From Daphnia carinata (lineage: Eukaryota > Arthropoda > Branchiopoda > Diplostraca > Daphniidae), in assembly GCF_022539665.2 (NCBI RefSeq), contig NC_081337.1:718739-782738 (forward strand): 64,000 nt of DNA, in the 5' to 3' direction. Both the position numbers and the translations under genes were made by a program. Under the pieces are notes generated by a model, which ran no database searches, was not told where the DNA came from, and saw nothing but the letters and a program-made list of their open reading frames with translations. Below are positions 52,338 to 64,000 of the stretch, one piece after another. The stretch's first letter is position 1. Each line of letters begins with the position of its first letter.

Positions 52338-53090
52338 GGTCTCGTTACTGACAAACATATCGTTTGTGCCAATGAAACAAGAAAATAGTATGGGATGTAT
52401 CCGGCAAACATGCTATCGCCAAATCAAGACGTATGCTATCATAACATTTATATATTATTGCAATCATATTGTGTTACACAATTTTTATGTTCTTCAACTT
52501 AGAAGATAAGTTAGCGCAGGCGAAAGCGAAGGTAATGTTCATATTATGTGTAACCAAGTTATCGGAGCTGAGCAATGGACGATCGTATCCCATGGAGGGA
52601 ACGGATGTTCTGGTCTCAAGTGGACGGCGGAAGAACTTGAAAACAATAATTATATAATAATATAATATTATTGAATATTATTGAATAACAATTATTATAT
52701 TGTGAAATATGATAATGCATTTTCATTTAAACAGTTATTTAAGGCATTTAATCAAAGGAACTGGCTGGGGTAAGGCGGTCTAACAAAACCATTCTGTACA
52801 CAATTTTATCCAAATATTTTTATACCACCTGAGGCATGAGAAAAAGATATTTAGACCTAACTACCCAACCCCATTTACGGTAGTTTAGCGCCAAACCTGC
52901 CCCATCTCTTTTTTAAAAAAGTTAACAATTAAAATGTTTTGCCTGCAAATCGCTTTTTAAAAACATGAAGGTGGTTTGCTTTTATTTGCAGAATACCATG
53001 AGGATACTGTAGATTGTACCGTAGTAGGTAGTACTAAGACGTAGGGATCTGCCTAATTTGCTGTAATCTTGGACTCTGCTCTCCTTCTAG
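52338..53090. other. no gene seen
   Basis: Unique-looking AT-rich sequence with no continuation of the gypsy-2 integrase and no LTR similar to 29563-30429. A short frame at 52469-52657 lacks any motif. Confidence 0.4.
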
Positions 53091-53241
53091 AAGAATGGGC
53101 GATTTGGATAGCTACTTCTACGGGAATAGCACGTCGCCCATTTTCGGGCTTATTCGGGAAGCTCTGATGTTGCTAAATGGAACCACATTATTGGATTCGA
53201 ATTCGTCTGCCACAATTCGTTTAGCAAAGGTAGAACAGCCG
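53091..53241 (+). CDS. candidate exon, unknown gene
   Basis: A pyrimidine-rich tract ending TTCTAG precedes it and a strong donor GTAAGT follows at 53242. The frame from ATG 53095 is open for 49 codons (MGDLDSYFYGNSTSPIFGLI onward). No domain is recognised. It could be a 5' exon of the M13 peptidase gene 2.4 kb downstream, but the phase does not join directly to the exon at 55671. Confidence 0.3.
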
Positions 53242-53242
53242 T

Positions 53243-55670
53243 AAGTCAGGGGGCCAGAAGGCGTTCAGTAAGTAAATAAAAGTCAAATATAGTCAAATGC
53301 AAGCAATTCTTAATACAATTACCTTTTTCCATTTTTCCACCTTATATTTTTTTCATTGTAGTGCTATCGATATACTTTGTTATTTTGAATGCTAGATGTC
53401 GTTTTCGGTGTCGCAGAATGATTGCGAGCTGATCGGGATAAAAAAATTGGTCGGAACGGCAAGTCTGAACTCAACATTTCCGGTACTACTTTAGTTGATC
53501 GATTTAACATAATAGCGATCAGTATTGCAATTTGTTTGAAACTATAATATTCAGCGTCATTCTAGTGGAAAAACAGCTAAATGCAGAGAAAGGGAATATG
53601 GACAACTCAGTGCTATAAGACAGACTTGGCAGGGTTTCTAAGCAAATTTCACTAACATTTTCGCCATAATATGGCAACGATGCTGTTTGTGAAGTATTTT
53701 ATCATACCGGTTCCCCCTTTTCGAGATTGGTTGGGGGTACAACTCTGCGTAACTCGAAAAATGGATAATTGTGTTATTCATTGTCTATGATTTAATGACC
53801 CTGAAATGAAATGGGCGGGTATGGTTCGATAACGATAGTTGCGTGTAATAGCTAAATAAAACTAATCAGGATACTGTTTCCGAGGGTACCGCGGCTTGGG
53901 GATTCTCCTATCAAGTTGTGTTACATTCACTTTATAAGAACTATACTGTTGCCTATACTTTCTTAAATATAAAAAAACTATTTATGAAGAGCGTAATGAT
54001 TAGTGAAAAAATACCGAAGCTGAAATTCTAGGAAAACAATGTGGTTATAATGGGGAAATTACTGACCTATAGATATATAGATCTACTTTTACTGTCAGCC
54101 GGAGACTTTTGCCCGTCCTAATGACTAAAAAAGAAAAAGCCAGAGGCTGAATTAGTTTTTAAGTAGCACATGTAGGCTTAATCTGTAAAGTAATCTATTG
54201 TTTTATATGTTAAAGGCGTCTGACTTTACTGCTTTAATTTGTCTTTCGATATTTCACTAACAGAGTCTGTGAAAAACGAATGGCTCTCGTATCCCATATC
54301 CCCATAAGGCCACAACCACCCGTCACAACGAGTTGGCACGAAGTTTCTAGAAACGAAAGGGGATTTATTTAACAGTGTCCTGTCTGAATTTTTCGGTTAA
54401 GCGAATTTGGCTAGTGCAAAAGGCGTTGAGCAGTTTGGACGAAATCTTTATATGTACACTGACTGAAAATAATTGAAAAATCTGTCTCCCTTGTATACAG
54501 ATATTTGGGCATAAAAAAATGTAATGCGCTATTTGCTTAAGGACACTTTATCGTATGAGGAAAAAACAGGCTTTAACAACAGCGTAGTTATTTCCTGTAA
54601 GCAAGGCTGATTTCAAAGAACAATGCGAGGACGTATGCAACTTTACATGGGCAACAGACACTACAACGTAACAAGTCTACGTAAAACTAGTGGTAGGCTT
54701 ACTATATCATTAAACAATTTTCGCATTAACCCCTGCCTCCGCAGACAAAAAGCAGTCCACTTAAAAGTAGCCTGTTAGAAAGAACAACTTCACAAAACTA
54801 AAGCGCTCTGTTTCAAATTTTTTTTACAAGTTTGTTATTCCCCAGCTTCTTGTTGCATGAACTGCCTCTGGGTTTTTTCACATTTTAAATCAAAGGTTAA
54901 TTGGAAAAAAAAATTGCAAAATTATTGGCTAAACCTTTGTACATTTTATTAAAACTAGAGCTTATATATAGTCTATTCAAAGTTGAACGCCATGAGTTTC
55001 TTTTGACTGCGACAATTGCTGCTATGACGGATGCATCTGTTACATTCTCCTAGCTCCCGTGGTTATTTAATATTGAGCTAGACACAACAATGGAGTAATA
55101 ATGAATAAATTGGTTTCACTATGATTTTCAATTGGGTTTTACTTGTTTTGTAGAGATACAGCATGAAATACAATAAAGACGCATCCTATGGTATCAGGCC
55201 GAAAAATGCAATGTCCTTCAATATTTTACGAATGTATACATTGTAAGTTACGGCGAACAACCATACACAACACGCACATCCTTCCCAGTAATGTTTTCGT
55301 TCGAAAAGAGTGAGCGCAGATTAGATGTTTGATATATAGTTTTCAAATAATCGGATATGGGAAAAGCAAAAGTTACCAACCGCCTAGATTTATGAATTTT
55401 TCAACGAAGCTTTAAATTCGAAAGACTTTCCTTAAACAGATCAGTTGTACACCGTTGGTCGCACTCACTCCATCGGACATCACTTCCGAACGGCACGCTG
55501 TACCGGGGACTTTAGAATTTTTGTCACAGCAACATTCTGTAAAATGAGTACCAGGTAATGAAAACAAGGCGAACAAATATAGAAGTTCTTAAATATTCTT
55601 TGTATCACACATGGTAATCAAGAACAAAAAGATTCTGGTTTTCACAATTTGCCTGCTGGATCTTCTTCAG
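53243..55670. other. intergenic or 5' region of the M13 gene
   Basis: No convincing ORF, RNA gene or repeat was seen. It may contain the promoter and further 5' exons of the downstream peptidase gene. Confidence 0.4.
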
Positions 55671-58600
55671 TTTGGTAATGGCAGTGAAATGTAACCCTAT
55701 CGCCGATCATCAATTCACGAAAGTCGAAGGTAAAAACTGGCTTCTTCCTATAAGGTATTTTTCACACGAACATTTTTTTTCAACATTTTTGGAGCTATAT
55801 ACGTAGAATAAATCAATTTACATTATGTAAGAGAAAAGCAAACGGAAAACCAATAATTTAAATAGAGCTTTAAGTAAACTCCAATAATGAAGAAAAAAAA
55901 AATTCAGAGTTGTGAAAACATGTTTGAAGTGGGATTGAACATATTGAATGGGGTTCTTTATTGAATGTAGGGGTCTATGGAGCAGCCTCGTCATTAATTG
56001 AAGCAATGGACCTGAGTGTTGACCCGTGTCAAGATTTTTTCCAGTATGCATGCGGTGGGTGGATAAGGAAAAATCCTATCCCTGCGACAAAATCTCGGTG
56101 GACCCAAATCGATGTTTTACGGGAACGACTAGCGAATGATTTGAAAAGTAAGACATTTGTAAAATCGAGCGATGTAATAATTTTCATGGTTCATCGAATA
56201 TTTCGAATTACACGAAGACATTTTAGAGCAAGACCATGACGCCAGAGACCCGCAGCCTTTGAACAGTGCAAGAGATATGTACAAGGCCTGCATGAACACT
56301 CGTAATATTTCTTTTCCATTTTTTAAATGCATGATTTAATTTGGGATTTTCCTATATCTAAAGGTGCTATTCAGAAGCTAGGGTTAAAGCCGCTGACTGA
56401 CGCTTTGGAGAACTATGGTGGTTGGCCAATTACGTCGGCGGCAGGTATTCACGAAGGGATCCGTTTTGATTGGAAAGTTGTGACAGCTTCAATTCGCAAA
56501 CGTTACCGTATATCTTACCTGATTTCCGTGTACAACGATCTCGACAACTACGATACGAAAAAGAATTCAATTTACGTACGTATATCGGTCTATAGCTTAA
56601 AAAGTGGTTTTGCAAATAAGTTAATTGAGCGGCAGCTAATGACTAAAAGCATATTTGCGTTAAAAGATTGATCAGGGGTCGCTTACCTTGCCACACGAGA
56701 TTTTGCTGAATTCTGAAGATTACCCCAAAATCATGGAGGCTTATTTTGTTTATGTTTCGGAATCGGCAAAGGCCATTCGCAATTCACTCGGAGGTGACGC
56801 AACGGATGGACAAATTGACTTGGATGCCCGCGATCTATTGCAATTTGAATTTGAACTAGCCAAAGTAAAACATCTTTATTTAAATATTATTTTTTTTAAA
56901 TATCTCTTTATTTAAATATTATTTTTGTAAAAATATCTTTGTTTTTCAATTGTCTTACCCAATTTTTTCGTGGCTGGGGCTGTTTCTCAGATCACCACAC
57001 CTGCAGAAGCAAGGCGAGATAACACTCGCATGTACAATCCCATGCTCTTAATGGAAATGCAAAAATGGACTGATGGATTTTCTCATAAATCACCCCAAGC
57101 TCAAGTATAGCCTAGCGATGGAACCTCGTGTGGTTATAGGACTTTAGCATTGCATCGCAAATCTATTTTATCTAGGTGGACTGGTCCCAGTATCTCAACA
57201 CAATTTATTCATTGGCTGGCGTTGCCATTCCCACCGATGAACGCATTATCGTCGTAGAGGTAGAGTACGTGAGAAATCTTCTGGCGCTTTTGGAAAACAC
57301 GTCCCCGCGCATTATAGGTATAAACTAGCTTATATAGCCTATGGCTAGAAACGATAATAATAGGCAAGTTTGACAATGCATTGTTTTACCACGTCAACCT
57401 CCAGTAAACTACGTCATGTGGCGATTGGTTAGATTATTAGCACCTGGAACTGCCAACCAAATGAATATCTTGTCTATCAATTTTTCTAAAGCCCTCTACG
57501 GCAATCCTCAGTCAGAAACTCGGTAAATACGTAATTTTGTTATCTAAATATTTCTAAACATTAGAGATTACACGACGGAGAAAACTGATTTGAAAACAAT
57601 AGATCAAATAGCTGCGCTAACGAAGTCAACAGTATGTTCGGCTATGCAGTGGGCGCAAAATATGTAGAAAAACATTTTCAAGGAAGTATCAAGACGCAGG
57701 TAGATCTACCAATCTATTAAACATTTTTTCCCATATTTACTTAACATATTTTAGTATCAGTTGTAAATAAGCTATTACACTAATCGAGTTAATAATAAAC
57801 AAATAAAAACGTTTCAGGTTGAATCAATGATCAAATACCTCAAGGCCGCATTTGTGACATTGATTGACGAAGCCGAATGGATGGATGCTACAACAAAAGC
57901 TATCGCCAGAGAAAAAGTAGATGCTATGGTTGAACTAGTGGCTTTTCCAAACTGGATTAAAAAGAAAGAAGATGTGGAGTCATTTTATTCCGATCGGGTA
58001 TTTATTTAATGAACCTTAGAATTCTAAATGAAAATAAAAAATAAAAACGGCCAATTTACACTTTAAATAAAAAGGGGCTAATAATTGTCTTGTTGCTAGC
58101 CACCCGTCTCTAAGGAGGAACATTTCGAAAACATTCAAAGTGTTAATGCCTGGCTGACGAAAAATGGGCTTATGAGCCTGCGACGTAAAACAAACCGAAC
58201 TCGGTAGGCTAAACGATAATCGAACAACATTTTACCACTTGAAACTCTGTTTACATTGTTCCGCAGCAGTTGCAGGAAATAAGCTGAAATTTTTTTTATT
58301 CCGTTATATTTCAGATGGATTACTTTTCCTTCAATAGTCAACGCTTTTTACGCCCCAAAATACAATTCTATTAGTATATTATCTTTTGTTTTTCCCTTCT
58401 GCATCTATTGTACCTAAAGTAAAGTTAAATTTTTCTAACTAGGTTTCCCAGCAGGAATCTTACAACCACCATACTTTGGGTTGAACGGGAGATCTTCGTG
58501 AGTATGCGATTTTTGGTTAAATAAGATATTTCTGCCATATGATTTCATAAAAAAGCCTCTAACTTTATCGGACATTCAAAATCTAGTTCGATGAATTACG

Positions 58601-59510
58601 GTGGTATTGGAGTCGTCATTGGTCATGAAATAACACACGGTTTCGACGACAAAGGTATGGTAGGAAAATGAACTTGGCAAGGGTTTGGCAACTCTCTGGC
58701 AAAGTATACGGGATTCTAAATTTTAGACTAGATTCACCAGACATTTTGGATTAAGATTCGTAACTTGGATTAAGGTTCACACAAGCTGTGGCTTAGGTTC
58801 CAAATGGTTCTTGGAAGGTGTGTAGGAAAATTAAATCAGTTGCCAAACCTTCGAGATTGGCCTTCAACCCATTTTTGTCACATTGACGCCAGAATGCATC
58901 CGAGAAATTCTTTAACTAATCTGTTTTCTATATGTCTGCGTGAGATGTATAGGCCGCCAAAACGATAAGTACGGCAATACTGCTAACTGGTGGACGGAGA
59001 ACACATTGGCGCAATATCAATCGAGAGCAAAATGTTTCGAAGACAAATACAATAATTACCTTGTTTTAAATGGAACTCAAGTAAGAAATTTGATACGTTT
59101 CGAAATCTAGACCTTTCTACAAAAATATCCACGTTCTTTTAATAGAAACATTTTTTTATTTTCAGTTGAACGGCCTTACCACGCTAGGGGAAAATATTGC
59201 TGATTACGGTGGAATACGCGAGGCATTCGTTGCCTATCGTAACTACGTCGCAGCCAATGGAATCGAGTCTGTTCTGCCAGGTTTGGAAAGGTTTACTTCC
59301 GAGCAGATATTTTTCCTATCCTTCGCTAATACTTATTGCGGCATCGAAACTCCAGAAAAGCTTCTGAATCAAATAATGAATGACCCGCATAGTCCCAACC
59401 GTTACAGAGTTATAGGGACTCTCTCCAATTCAGAAGATTTCGTTCGCGAATTTAACTGTGTGCCTGGTACTCCAATGAACCAACTTAGAAAATGCACCCT
59501 TTGGCGCTGA
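55671..59510 (+). CDS. M13 zinc metallopeptidase (neprilysin/ECE-like), at least 16 exons
   Basis: Exons with matching GT-AG sites and phases: 55671-55729, 55971-56147, 56218-56301, 56364-56575, 56667-56864, 56991-57104, 57176-57317, 57405-57522, 57603-57699, 57818-57997, 58115-58203, 58315-58373, 58443-58497, 58587-58654, 58953-59080, 59166-59510 (~708 codons, normal for M13). Family marks in order: [21 protein letters not shown]-type [51 protein letters not shown], catalytic [12 protein letters not shown] (HExxH), ENIADYGG (third zinc ligand Glu), [12 protein letters not shown], and a C-terminal CTLWR. It should cleave peptides outside the cell. The true start and any signal or anchor segment are not resolved: an ATG at 55612 begins a signal-like peptide but hits a stop, and an alternative first exon ATGAGTACCAG near 55544 fits the phase. 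No damage is seen from exon 2 on. Confidence 0.92.
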
Positions 59511-59542
59511 TTCTGTCATTATGTGTTACAAGTTATTCTACA

Positions 59543-59548
59543 AATAAA
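59543..59548 (+). terminator. polyadenylation signal of the M13 gene
   Basis: AATAAA lies 33 bases after the stop codon. Confidence 0.55.
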
Positions 59549-61250
59549 TTGTTTTCGTTAAAGTGATCGTCACAGTTTAATACTATATAACCGTATATAA
59601 TTTTTCTCATTAGGCATTATTGCTTTAATATTATGGAATGGGCATCGAGAATCAAATTGGTGAAATCAATGATTTCATCTGCACTGATGGTTAATTTGTC
59701 AGCTCAAATCTCATCCAGTTTAAGAAGAGGCCCGTGTATAACAGGCGGCTAATAAATGGTTTTTCATTTTTTTTTGCTCGAACGTGGCTCCTGGCCCATT
59801 TCACACAGTGATAGGCGCTGCTTTTAAATATGATAAAATCAGGGTAAAAAAAAATCGTTTACACGACAAATCCTGGTTATCTGTGTAATGGGGAAAAAGC
59901 TCCAGGATAACTCAAAAACTTTTAGTCTAAGACATCAAATTTTTTCTAAAAAATAAACAGCCTAAATTACTGTTAGTCCAAATTTTTGTACGAAATCCAT
60001 GTCGTACTTCCAGAGGTAGAATTTTTGTTTCATTTGCCCGAGTTCCATTTACGCCCATCTTCATCTATCTTGCTTGGTGCGGATGGAAGCATCATTCAAA
60101 AGAAGTGTGATCACTTTCAGAGCTTCGTAGCGAAGACGTTGGAAAAATCATAACTGTAAAAAATAATATGAGTTAAATGAAGACTAAATAACAGCAAAAG
60201 AAATACTGAATGAAAGATTGCTTAAAAAGCTATATACCTCCTACGCTACTTGTTCTTTTAACGTTAGGGTCCAATGTCCGTTCATAATGGAAGAAGTAGG
60301 GGAGACCGGACCCATCTTGGACAGTTACGATTTTAGTCCATTATCTACCATCCCACTTACGCAAAATTTCGAAAATTTGTTTGAATAAATCTAGAACGCT
60401 CCCGACACCTCCTGAATTTTTTTCAAAGATGATATGTAATTTTTTTTTAAATTTATAACGATTTTTACCTAACGGTGAACTTAGACCGAATCGGCGTGAC
60501 TTTGGGCGGACCCCTGTCCCACTTTGGACGGGGTCAAAAGAGGTAGAATGAGTTGTGTAAAAATTTTGCTTTTATTTCTAGTTTTTGCTGTTAACTTAGC
60601 GAACAATTGAAATGCAATCTTCAAAGAGATTACCAGAAATAAATGACTTTTATTATGCCTGAAATATTTTCATTTTACTGATAGAGAAGACATAAGAGGA
60701 GGCGCAGCCACCACAGTATCGATAATTTAGTTATTTCAATTTATCGATCGATTTCCCTGATTCATTATTTGTAATGTCATGGCTGCGTCAGTTGACGAAA
60801 CTTTGAAATTGTTGAAACAGTTGAATAATACAGAAAAGTATTACATTTTTTTCCAAAATAAAATGTTTTTATGTAAGATTAAAAATATAAATAAGCATTA
60901 GCTATATCATAAATGTGCCGTTAAATATTTAAAACTTCCGCGCTTTGACTTGACTCCTCCCTTGCACGCCCAATTCATGTCCAATACAACACATGCCGTT
61001 TGTACAATTTAGCCCCCAAAAGTAGTTTCACAGAACAACTAATGTGTTTATAATTCAATAGCTAAGATTATTTTGATTTACAAATATTATTAAGAAACCT
61101 CTGCTCTACATACTGCCAACATCTACAAGCGTATAATGATAAAACAACATAGGAAAAAATTATCGACAAAGAACAAAGAAAAATACAGATTTATTCTAAT
61201 TTTTATTATTTGTTAAAAACTCAATAAATAATTTACTCTGTTCAAATAAT
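59549..61250. other. no gene seen
   Basis: AT-rich intergenic DNA with short frames only. Nothing recognised. Confidence 0.4.
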
Positions 61251-61691
61251 AAACTCCTGTTGTGGCCATTCGTTAAGTTTCTTAACCAGTCACTCACGGA
61301 ATGTGTGAAGTTTGTACAGAAAGAAACCTTTGGGATGTCTTAACCGACGACGAAGCGTGGTCTTTTCTACAATACTTCACTTACCGCAATGACTGGAGGC
61401 ATCCCTTCTATTTCGAGGAAGGAATTTGGTTCACTGAATGGAGTATCGTACAAAACATTTCCACTAAAGAACCCTGCAAGCCTTGCCAGGTCACTGAATC
61501 CTACCATCACAGTGTTCTTAAGTGTATGTTAAGTAGGAAAAATCTCCCTTCGGTCTGCCCGTCTCACTTTGGGTAAAGTAACATTCAGAACACAAGTAAT
61601 TTGCTTAAACGAATTGGGGAAATAAATTTCTTTTCCATTTGTTAAACTCCTGTTGTGGCCCTTGGTTAAGTTTCTTAACTAGTCACTCATA
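61251..61691. repeat. direct repeats (~48 bp) flanking a small ORF
   Basis: AAACTCCTGTTGTGGCCATT...AGTCACTCA at 61251-61299 recurs as AAACTCCTGTTGTGGCCCTT...AGTCACTCA at 61645-61691, with about 4 mismatches. The ~345 bp between them hold the 91-codon ORF. This looks like a local duplication or recombination scar. Confidence 0.75.
61301..61576 (+). CDS. small ORF (91 aa), unknown
   Basis: ATG-initiated frame (MCEVCTERNLWDVLTDDEAW) with eight Cys, including a C-x2-C start and CKPCQ, and many aromatic residues. It matches no domain I know. It lies between two direct repeats just upstream of the tRNA-Arg. Coding status is uncertain. Confidence 0.3.
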   Translation: MCEVCTERNLWDVLTDDEAWSFLQYFTYRNDWRHPFYFEEGIWFTEWSIVQNISTKEPCKPCQVTESYHHSVLKCMLSRKNLPSVCPSHFG

Positions 61692-61701
61692 ATTCGCCAG
61701 T

Positions 61702-61774
61702 GGATGTGTGGCGCAATGGATAACGCGCCTGACTACGGATCAGGAGATTCCAGGTTCGATCCCTGGCAGGTTCA
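61702..61774 (+). tRNA. tRNA-Arg (ACG)
   Basis: 73 nt: D-arm GGCGCAATGGATAACGCG, anticodon arm CCTGACTACGGATCAGG (ACG), T-arm CCAGGTTCGATCCCTGG. The acceptor (GGATGTG/CAGGTTC) has one G-G mismatch and two wobble pairs, so it may be slightly degenerate. Confidence 0.85.
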
Positions 61775-61799
61775 TTGAAAACATGGAACGTAAAGAACA

Positions 61800-62580
61800 T
61801 TGATTGATAATGGGTTTTGAAGCCGTGTTTAACTTCAGGGATGGTGTGGTTCGTATGGCGTCGATTTTTATTCGGTTGTTGACAGGCTATCTCTCTGGAA
61901 GACGCACCGGGTTCAATAAGCTGTTGTTCACTAGGGTGAAATCCATGGCCATCATTTACATTCAATGGTTGACGGGATTTTGCAACAGAAGATGGCCCTG
62001 GCACGATATTTTGTTGTTGATAAGGCTCACTAATACGGCCAATGCTTGTGTTCAATTGGAGACGTGAAATTTCCCAGAAAGATAAACTAGGTAGCATATC
62101 CGATAGCCCGTCCGGCTCGCTTACATAATTTCCCTTTTGAATCGATTGCTGATGGGTATGGTTCAAGCCCAATTGATTTTCTGGTGATTGAAGTGTCATG
62201 AGTTCTGGTTCACTGTCTGTTTCTCTCTGGTGGTAATTAGTTGTAGATTCGTTACTTGTCTCGTGATGTTGTATTGCCCGTGGGCCTATAGGTAAGGATT
62301 CTTCATCACTCAGAGTACCATGGCCACTATCAGAAAAAGACCACAGTGCAGTATCTTGGCTCGTTTGCTGAGTGCGGCGAAACACCGGGCTACTAGCATT
62401 ACCGTATTTTGGGCCTAGAAAAAAAAATTTAATAAAATACGAAAATGATCTGAAAAACAACACTTACCAGTACTACACAATTCCTGTGAGGTTTGAGCTT
62501 CATTTGAGTTCTTCACGTATTTTGGTGGTCGTCCCCTACTTTGATGGCCACGGGTATTTTTGATTACATTTGGTCCAGCA
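61800..62580 (-). CDS. partial host gene with AT-hook, two exons seen
   Basis: Minus-strand exon 62468-62580, between an AG acceptor and a GTAAGTG donor, encodes an AT-hook-like GHQSRGRPPKYVKNSN. It splices in phase to an exon starting at 62414 (PKYGNASSPVFRRTQQTSQD), which is Ser/Gln/Pro/His-rich and looks disordered. The second exon's frame continues through the antisense of tRNA-Arg to a stop at 61687, so its real end is uncertain. Upstream exons are not identified. A nuclear DNA-binding protein is the best guess, from the RGRPPK motif only. Confidence 0.45.
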
Positions 62581-63290
62581 CTAAATAAAGAGATTCTAAT
62601 TACCTTTGGGGATCCACAAGCTCAAATTGCAGGCAACAGAAAAACGGCAAATTAGCTGGGGACCGCAGCAAATTAACGAACGCTTGGTGAGAGCAGCACA
62701 TTTAAGGCAAAACAGTTGCCGATAGCAACAAATTGTTCGAAAGAACGAAGGTGGAATAAGCCAGAGAAGGTAAAGGTCTGGATCAGACAAAATCATAATT
62801 CATAATGGTCACTGGTAAGTTTGAAATTATATTTACAAGCCTGTTATCCACAAACACTCGCGGGAGTAGAAAATGCGATGGTTAAGCCTCTGAACTTGAA
62901 TGCACACTGGTGGTCTGAACTAGAATGCACAGACGCATTCAGGACTACCAGCTTTCTTCATTCCCTGAACAGAATTCTATTTATCTCGAAAACATGTTTG
63001 TTATGTAACAATATCTATGTGTTATTAGATGTTAAAAATTCGGTATTTACGACGTCAAAATTTTAACTTAATTTAAACTTAAATTTTATTTTGCTTCTTA
63101 AAATAATTTGTGTCAACTTATTCATTTGGCAACTTCCATAGCAATGTAAACATTGCATTTGGCAGCCATTGTTAGTCTAATGCTTAAGGAAAGACGCTGC
63201 GGTTTATGAAAACAAGGTGAGTTTATGTTGATTAGGATTACATTGCTCTAGACTGAAGGTAAATTTTTTTTTGCAGTTCATCTCATATAT
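62581..63290. other. no gene seen
   Basis: Only short frames. An ATGGTCACTG followed by GTAAGT near 62802 could be a tiny first exon on the plus strand, but there is nothing to support it. Confidence 0.35.
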
Positions 63291-64000
63291 ATACAGGATA
63301 GGATAGGAGTATAGGAGTGGACATAATCTTATTTTGCCAGTAGTAGTAGTAGTAGCTTTGAGTGCGGCTGGTGCGTCTGCACCAGCTTCCCGGGGTTGCC
63401 TAGCAGTCCCTTACGCACGGGTGATTGTTGTTTCAAGTTTTGTTTTAGAGTTGTTATTGTAGTTTTGTATCGCTTGTTTGTTTGTTGTTGATTGCTTTAG
63501 TTTTTGTTAGTTTGTTTTGTTTTTTCTTGTTCCGAGTGTCTTCGATTTTTAGATGCGATTTGTGAGATCGCTCTTTTTGATTTGGTTGAGGATGATGTTT
63601 CTGAGGGCGGCTTTATGTTTTGTTTCTACTTCTTCAGTGAGGCCAAGGATGTTTGATATTGTTAGGTTGATGTTTTCCCTTTGACAGAAAAGGATTAGGT
63701 CGGTGCGCTCTTTACAGTAAGTCGGGCAATGTAGGATGACATGTCCCACTGTTTCGATTTCCGGACATCCGTTCGGGCATAGGGGGTCTATTAGTGGATC
63801 ATATTTGCTGAGATTGTAGTTTAGTTTGGTTTTGCCAGTGCGAAGTCTGTGGAGGATTAGGGTTTCTTCCGTGTTTCTTCCTATTTCCCAACTTTTCATC
63901 CCCAGTTTAGGCCAGATTGGGTTCCACCTCTTGAGCAATTTCATGTCGCACATAAGTTCGCTGTTCCATCCTTTTTTCATGATGGCATAGATTTCATTTA
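63291..64000 (-). mobile_element. 3' end of a non-LTR retrotransposon (Jockey/I-like)
   Basis: The minus-strand ORF2 end at 63549-63980 runs off the window. The 3' UTR extends to a short repeat tail (GGATAGGATAGGAGTATAGG on the plus strand, near 63296-63320). Confidence 0.6.
63549..63980 (-). pseudogene. LINE ORF2 C-terminus with CCHC zinc finger
   Basis: A 143-residue frame with LHRLRTGKTKLNYNLSKYD, then the RT-associated zinc finger CPNGCPEIETVGHVILHC. These are the last parts of Jockey/I/R1-type ORF2 proteins. The frame is open at the right edge apart from the chosen start; upstream RT is outside the window. Confidence 0.75.

Noticed and set aside
55612-55692. Signal-peptide-like start of the M13 gene
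   Set aside because: The frame meets a stop at 55693-55695 (after GSEM), and joining it to the next exon would need a 10-bp intron. Kept only as an open question.
62596-62796. 66-codon minus-strand frame as an upstream exon of the AT-hook gene
   Set aside because: Joining it to the exon at 62580 would need a ~23-bp intron, which is too short.

Overview
This is a eukaryotic nuclear window, most likely from an arthropod and plausibly a branchiopod crustacean such as Daphnia. The basis is one intron-rich M13 metallopeptidase gene with short GT-AG introns, arthropod-type tRNAs, and a transposon mix of DIRS, gypsy, BEL/Pao, Tx1/L1-like LINE, MULE and hAT. The species is inferred. Most of the first 52 kb is nested mobile DNA; clear host coding begins near 55.6 kb.

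Layout. 1-9.6 kb: a decayed gypsy element (gag at the left edge, pol at 7.5-9.1 kb) split by a DIRS element on the minus strand that still has both inverted terminal repeats and the internal complementary region. 9.7-13.0 kb: about 3.5 tandem copies of a 939-bp unit, three of which carry a tRNA-Asp(GTC). 12.9-14.2 kb: a zinc-finger ORF whose 3' end is copied in every tandem unit. 14.5-16.6 kb: a Tx1/L1-like LINE remnant whose 3' end abuts a 5S rRNA fragment and a truncated tRNA-Glu. 17.3-23.2 kb, minus strand: an initiator tRNA-Met-like sequence, then an LTR and polypurine tract preceded by ankyrin-repeat ORFs and an envelope-glycoprotein-like ORF.

23.2-28.9 kb and 39.6-52.3 kb hold two copies of an unusual large TA-flanked element with 23-bp inverted ends. 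It has no visible transposase and consists mostly of ~355-bp units, each with a tRNA-like segment. The first copy contains a solo LTR. The second contains an apparently young BEL/Pao element (44.5-50.7 kb, LTRs identical by eye). Between the copies lie a 507-bp hAT-type MITE and a second gypsy element (29.6-35.5 kb, integrase resuming at 39.2 kb). That gypsy has a textbook -1 frameshift signal at its gag/pol boundary and is interrupted by a MULE with ~626-bp inverted ends.

52.3-64 kb is more host-like: an M13 (neprilysin/ECE-like) peptidase gene of at least 16 exons (55.67-59.51 kb), a tRNA-Arg(ACG), a partial minus-strand gene with an AT-hook, and the 3' end of another LINE. The nesting gives relative ages: the DIRS is younger than gypsy-1; the MULE and TA-element copy 2 are younger than gypsy-2; the BEL is younger than TA-element copy 2.
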